A stretch of DNA of 54,160 bases, from contig NZ_QQNA01000098.1 of the NCBI RefSeq assembly GCF_003346515.1, positions 1-54,160 of the forward strand, given 5' to 3'. A model generated the notes under the pieces. That model saw nothing but the letters and a program-made list of their open reading frames with translations. It ran no database searches and was not told the origin of the DNA. This document shows positions 50,951-54,160 of this stretch, in pieces (the first letter of the stretch is position 1; each line of letters starts with the position of its first letter). The position numbers were made by a program, and so were the translations under genes. The stretch comes from Streptomyces corynorhini (GTDB taxonomy: Bacteria; Actinomycetota; Actinomycetes; Streptomycetales; Streptomycetaceae).

Positions 50951-52405
50951 TCATCGACGGGAACCAGCCTTCCGGGGATCAGTCGAACGCGAACGAGCGC
51001 CGAGAGCGGTCGCCCCGTTGACGCCGGCGGGAACAGGTGTACGGTCGCACGCCTCGCCCGCCCCTGCGGGCTCCGGGGCCTCCCCCGGCTCCCGCGCCCC
51101 CTCCGAGGGCGCTCCGGACGCCTCGGCGGCGGCGTCGTCCGGCGCCGGAGCGGCCGTGTCGGCGGCCTCCTGGACGGCGGCCTCCTGGCCCGCGGCCTCC
51201 TCCTGGCCTTCCCGCCCCTGCGCGCCGTCCCCGCGGTCGCGCCGCCGGTAGCGCGGCGGCACGAAGGACTGCGCCCACAGCGGCGCCCTGGGGGTGAAGC
51301 GCGGCAGCAGCAGGAGCACCAGGCCCACCGCGCTCAGCCCGACGACGACGAAGACGATCCACATGGACGCCGAGTGCACCGAGTACGCCACGACACCGAA
51401 CGCGATCAGCGCCGACCAGAAGTACATGATCAGTACGGACCTGCTGTGCGAGTGCCCGATCTCCAGCAGCCGGTGGTGCAGATGGCCCCGGTCGGCGGCG
51501 AACGGGGACTTGCCGTTCCAGGCCCGCCGCACGACGGCGAGCACCAGGTCGGTGAAGGGGATCGCGATGATCGTCAGGGGCAGCAGCAGCGGGATGAAGA
51601 CGGGCAGCGCGGCGTGGGTGGCCTGCCGGGTCGAACCCTCGAAGATCTTCAGCGCGTCCGGGTCCACCTGACCCGTCACGGAGATCGCGCCCGCCGCCAG
51701 CACCAGTCCGATCAGCATCGATCCCGAGTCGCCCATGAAGATCCGGGCGGGGTGCATGTTGTGCGGCAGGAAGCCCACGCACATGCCCATCAGGATGGCC
51801 GCGAACAGGGTGGCGGGGGCGGCGGCCTCGATGCCGTAGCCGTACCACATCCGGTACGCGTACAGGAAGAACGCCGCGGAGGCGATGCAGACCATCCCGG
51901 CGGCGAGGCCGTCGAGACCGTCCACGAAGTTGACCGCGTTGATCGTGATCACGACCAGCGCCACGGTCAGCAGGGTGCCCTGGCCGGAGGTCAGCGAGAC
52001 CGTACCGACGCCGGGGACCGGGATCCACAGGATCGTCAGACCCTGCATCACCATCACACCGGCGGCGATCATCTGCGCGCCGAGCTTGATCAGGGCGTCC
52101 AGTTCGAACTTGTCGTCCAGAACGCCGATCAGCCAGATCAGCGCGGCTCCGGAGAGCAGCGCGCGCGGCTCGTTCGACAGCTCGAAGACCCCGTTGAGGT
52201 TCTGGAGGTTGTCGGCGACGAGCAGTCCGGCGCACAGGCCGAAGAACATGGCGATGCCGCCGAGTCTCGGCGTCGGTTCGCGGTGAACGTCACGGGCGCG
52301 GATCTCCGGCATCGCGCCGGTCGCGATGGCGAACTTCCGCACCGGGCCGGTCAGCAGATAGGTCACCGCAGCCGTCACGCAGAGCGTCAGCAGGTAATCA
52401 CGCAC
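50951..52405 (-). CDS. WecA/MraY-like undecaprenyl-phosphate sugar-1-phosphate transferase
   Basis: A 484-residue polytopic enzyme of the MraY/WecA family that transfers a sugar-1-phosphate, usually GlcNAc-1-P, to undecaprenyl phosphate to start teichoic acid or other wall glycans. About eleven helices carry the catalytic loops: DVHREPTPRLGGIAMF, NAVNFVDGLDGLAAG, ARIFMGDSGSMLIG and GHLHHRLLEIGHSH. GTG 52405 (VRDYLLTLC) follows GGGGCAG and matches the usual start. A hydrophilic Glu/Ala/Gln/Pro tail of about 100 residues follows the last helix. It lies upstream of the atp operon on the same strand, with a 276-base gap. Confidence 0.94.
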   Translation of the reverse strand: MRDYLLTLCVTAAVTYLLTGPVRKFAIATGAMPEIRARDVHREPTPRLGGIAMFFGLCAGLLVADNLQNLNGVFELSNEPRALLSGAALIWLIGVLDDKFELDALIKLGAQMIAAGVMVMQGLTILWIPVPGVGTVSLTSGQGTLLTVALVVITINAVNFVDGLDGLAAGMVCIASAAFFLYAYRMWYGYGIEAAAPATLFAAILMGMCVGFLPHNMHPARIFMGDSGSMLIGLVLAAGAISVTGQVDPDALKIFEGSTRQATHAALPVFIPLLLPLTIIAIPFTDLVLAVVRRAWNGKSPFAADRGHLHHRLLEIGHSHSRSVLIMYFWSALIAFGVVAYSVHSASMWIVFVVVGLSAVGLVLLLLPRFTPRAPLWAQSFVPPRYRRRDRGDGAQGREGQEEAAGQEAAVQEAADTAAPAPDDAAAEASGAPSEGAREPGEAPEPAGAGEACDRTPVPAGVNGATALGARSRSTDPRKAGSRR

Positions 52406-52447
52406 GGGCTGCCCCACAGGAATCGCTGGCCATCTCAGCCCCACACC

Positions 52448-52629
52448 CTAGACGAGTAAGTCCGAAGTAGCGTCGTCCGCCCCTTGGGGGCGGGCGGGGA
52501 GGTGCCAGGTGCGTGCAGCCGCAAGGCGGAGGAGGGAAGCGACGCGGAGCGTCGTTGACCGACGACAACGCCGCGGATGTGCGTGCATGGCGCCTCCCCG
52601 CAGACGGGACTTCGGACTTACTCGTCCAG
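52448..52629. mobile_element. MITE-like element with terminal inverted repeats
   Basis: A 182-bp element bounded by inverted repeats. GACGAGTAAGTCCGAAGT (52451-52468) is exactly complementary to 52609-52626; CTA/CTG extends it by three bases with one mismatch. Further in, GCGGGGAGGTGCCA on the left matches GCGGGGAGGCGCCA read back from the right. The centre holds further stems (CGACGC-GGA-GCGTCG). It has no coding capacity and no clear target duplication. It lies between glyA and the transferase start, where the latter's promoter should be. Also possible: a structured RNA or bidirectional terminator. Confidence 0.6.
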
Positions 52630-52721
52630 CCCGCGCGGGGGCGGCGAGTGGCAACGGAGTCGGCATATGGGCAAGGACACCTGGGTAGGCCGGTTGGTTG
52701 CACCGCTCTCCCTCCACCGGC

Positions 52722-52737
52722 CTTTCCGTCAGGAAAG
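52722..52737 (-). terminator. Hairpin overlapping the glyA stop codon
   Basis: CTTTCC (52722-52727) and GGAAAG (52732-52737) with the loop GTCA, which includes the glyA stop (52729-52731). A larger GGCCGGT/ACCGGCC stem follows just downstream. Confidence 0.5.
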
Positions 52738-53934
52738 CCACGCATACGGCGGAAACATGCCCACCAGTTCCCGTACGTCTTCCCGCACGTCGGCGCGGCC
52801 CCTGCGCGCCCCGTCAGCGCCCTCCCGCAGCACGGAGGCCATCGTGTGCCCGATCCACTCCATCTCGGCCTCTCGCATGCCCTGAGTGGTCACGGCGGCG
52901 GTCCCCAGCCGGATGCCGCGCCCCTCCCCGTACGGCAGGGCGCAGGTGTCCAGCACCAGACCCGCCGCGGCGAGCCGGCCGCGCGCCGCCCTGCCGTCCG
53001 CGCCCAGCGGCGCGGTATCGGCGGTGATCAGGTGCGTGTCCGTACCGTCCGTGGTGACGCGCACACCCTCCGCCGCCAAGGTGCGGGCCAGTGCGCGGGC
53101 GTTGGCGACGACCTGGTGCGCGTAGCCGCCGAAGGCGGGTCCCGCCGCCTCGCCGAAGGCCACGGCCTTGGCGGCGATGGTGTGCATCTGGGCGCCGCCC
53201 TGCGTGAACGGGAACACGGCGCGGTCCACCCGCTCCGCGTACCGCCCGCCGCACAGGATCAGCCCGCCGCGCGGCCCCCGCAGCACCTTGTGCGTCGTCG
53301 CACACACGACATCCGCGTACGGCACGGGGCTGGGCGCCGCTCCCCCTGCCACCAGCCCGATCGGGTGGGCCGCGTCCGCGATCAGATAGGCGCCCGCCTC
53401 GTCGGCGATCTCCCGGAACGCCGCGTAGTCGACGTGGCGCGGATACGAGATCGATCCGCAGACGATCGCCTTGGGCCGCCGCTCCCGCGCCAGCGCACGC
53501 ACCTGGGCGTAGTCGATCAGCCCGCTCCCGGGGTCCACGCCGTACCCGACGAAGTCGAACCAGCGGCCGGAGAAGTTGGCCGGCGATCCATGGGTGAGAT
53601 GGCCGCCGTACCGCAGCCCCATCGCCAGCACCGTGTCCCCGGGCCGCAGCAGCGCCGCGTAGGCCGCGAGCACGGCCGACGAGCCGGAGTGCGGCTGCAC
53701 ATTGGCGTGCTCGGCGCCGAACAGCGCCTTCGCCCGCTCGACCGCGATCCCCTCGGCCACGTCCACCAGCGCGCAGCCGCCGTGATGGCGGGCGCCGGGG
53801 TAGCCCTCGGCGTACTTGTTGGCCAGCGGCGAGCCGAGGGCGGCGAGCACGGCGGGCGAGGTGAAGTTCTCGGCGGCGATGAGCTGCAGGCTGTCGCACT
53901 GCCGACGCGCCTCCCCGAGGATCACCTCGGCCAT
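52729..53934 (-). CDS. glyA: Serine hydroxymethyltransferase
   Basis: PLP enzyme interconverting serine and glycine and supplying one-carbon units. From ATG 53934 it has 401 residues, about 15-30 fewer at the N-terminus than usual. LIAAENFTSPAVL, NKYAEGYPGARHHGG and NVQPHSGSSAV are present, with the PLP lysine in CATTHKVLRGPRGG. The upstream frame stays open and encodes the expected FDALRRQDPE, so the true start probably lies beyond 53934. That part is disrupted by the fold-back duplication centred on 53990, which may have removed the real 5' end. The wall-glycan transferase gene follows on the same strand. Confidence 0.9.
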   Translation of the reverse strand: MAEVILGEARRQCDSLQLIAAENFTSPAVLAALGSPLANKYAEGYPGARHHGGCALVDVAEGIAVERAKALFGAEHANVQPHSGSSAVLAAYAALLRPGDTVLAMGLRYGGHLTHGSPANFSGRWFDFVGYGVDPGSGLIDYAQVRALARERRPKAIVCGSISYPRHVDYAAFREIADEAGAYLIADAAHPIGLVAGGAAPSPVPYADVVCATTHKVLRGPRGGLILCGGRYAERVDRAVFPFTQGGAQMHTIAAKAVAFGEAAGPAFGGYAHQVVANARALARTLAAEGVRVTTDGTDTHLITADTAPLGADGRAARGRLAAAGLVLDTCALPYGEGRGIRLGTAAVTTQGMREAEMEWIGHTMASVLREGADGARRGRADVREDVRELVGMFPPYAWLS

Positions 53935-54160
53935 CTCGGGATCCTGGCGGCGGAGTGCGTCGAAGGGGCGGTCGGCGCGGGCGGCGCCGGGGGCGCCGCC
54001 CGCGCCGACCGCCCCTTCGCCGCACCCCGCCGCCCGGCTCCCGCGCTGGCCGAGGCGATCCTCGGGGAGGCGCGTCGGCAGTGCGCCAGCCTGCAGCTCA
54101 TCGCCGCCGCGAACTTCACCTCGCCCGCCGTGCTCGCCGCCGTCGGCTCGCCGCTGGCCA
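53820..54160. repeat. Fold-back inverted duplication of the glyA 5' region
   Basis: Bases 53992-54160 are the reverse complement of 53820-53988 with no gap, around a 3-base centre (53989-53991). The inner 28 bp of each arm are identical. Over 169 bp I count 10 mismatches; in the right copy, read 5' to 3', seven are A to C, two T to C and one C to G. The plus strand therefore spells a second, altered GlyA start (LAEAILGEARRQCASLQLIAAANFTSP). The changes mostly alter amino acids, including the conserved Glu of AENFTSP. Confidence 0.9.

Noticed and set aside
53992..54160. A second, divergent glyA gene beginning on the plus strand
   Set aside because: Gap-free mirror symmetry through non-coding sequence and loss of a conserved active-site residue point to a fold-back copy, not a maintained gene.

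Overview
The window is chromosomal DNA of a Streptomyces or very close relative. It is very GC-rich, with third codon positions almost always G or C. It carries Streptomyces-specific genes (scy, filP, cslA-glxA, the SCO5389 family protein, nucS) and promoters with actinobacterial leaderless start signals. From memory, gene order follows the S. coelicolor interval from SCO5415 (icmA) to about SCO5364 (glyA). The exception is the cslA-glxA-cslZ cluster, which I recall sitting far away, at about SCO2836-2838, in S. coelicolor.

Layout. 1-4.6 kb: the 5' part of icmA (isobutyryl-CoA mutase large subunit), a DUF3817 membrane protein, a MarR regulator, and an MFS exporter divergent from an ArsR-type regulator. 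4.7-9.7 kb: a tip-glycan cluster with a GH6 lipoprotein convergent on glxA and cslA, followed by a 14-bp tandem repeat array. 9.9-13.5 kb: a thiamine-binding-like MTH1187 protein, a second DUF3817 protein, three consecutive AIM24 proteins and a MarR regulator. 13.6-16.7 kb: a two-component system divergent from a PepSY protein. 16.8-19.6 kb: meaB, a thiolase and methylmalonyl-CoA epimerase. 19.8-24.5 kb: the coiled-coil polarity proteins Scy and FilP. 24.7-28.7 kb: two ABC-2 exporters. 28.8-34.7 kb: a small zinc-ribbon-like protein, an LLM flavin oxidoreductase, the SCO5389 family protein, NucS and a membrane-anchored STAND-like ATPase. 34.9-37.4 kb: a hairpin repeat array, a STAS antagonist, 3-hydroxybutyryl-CoA dehydrogenase and PduO-type cobalamin adenosyltransferase. 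37.5-42.7 kb: a membrane protein, a NarL-type two-component pair, a GH18 chitinase with a DasR-type promoter, and a DUF2550 protein. 42.8-50.7 kb: the complete atpIBEFHAGDC operon on the minus strand. 50.9-54 kb: a WecA-type phosphoglycosyl transferase, a MITE-like inverted-repeat element and glyA.

Two themes link the genes. The first is B12-dependent acyl-CoA rearrangement: icmA, meaB, the epimerase and the adenosyltransferase, with a thiolase and hydroxybutyryl-CoA dehydrogenase supplying C4 units. The second is hyphal-tip growth: CslA/GlxA/CslZ make and trim the tip glucan, and Scy/FilP organise the polarisome about 10 kb away.

The most unusual structures are non-coding: a 14-bp/42-bp repeat array at 9.8 kb, a 23-bp array of perfect hairpins at 34.9 kb, a 182-bp terminal-inverted-repeat element at 52.5 kb, and a gap-free fold-back inverted duplication of the glyA 5' end running to the right edge. 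The last looks more like a chimera or contig-end artefact than a second gene.
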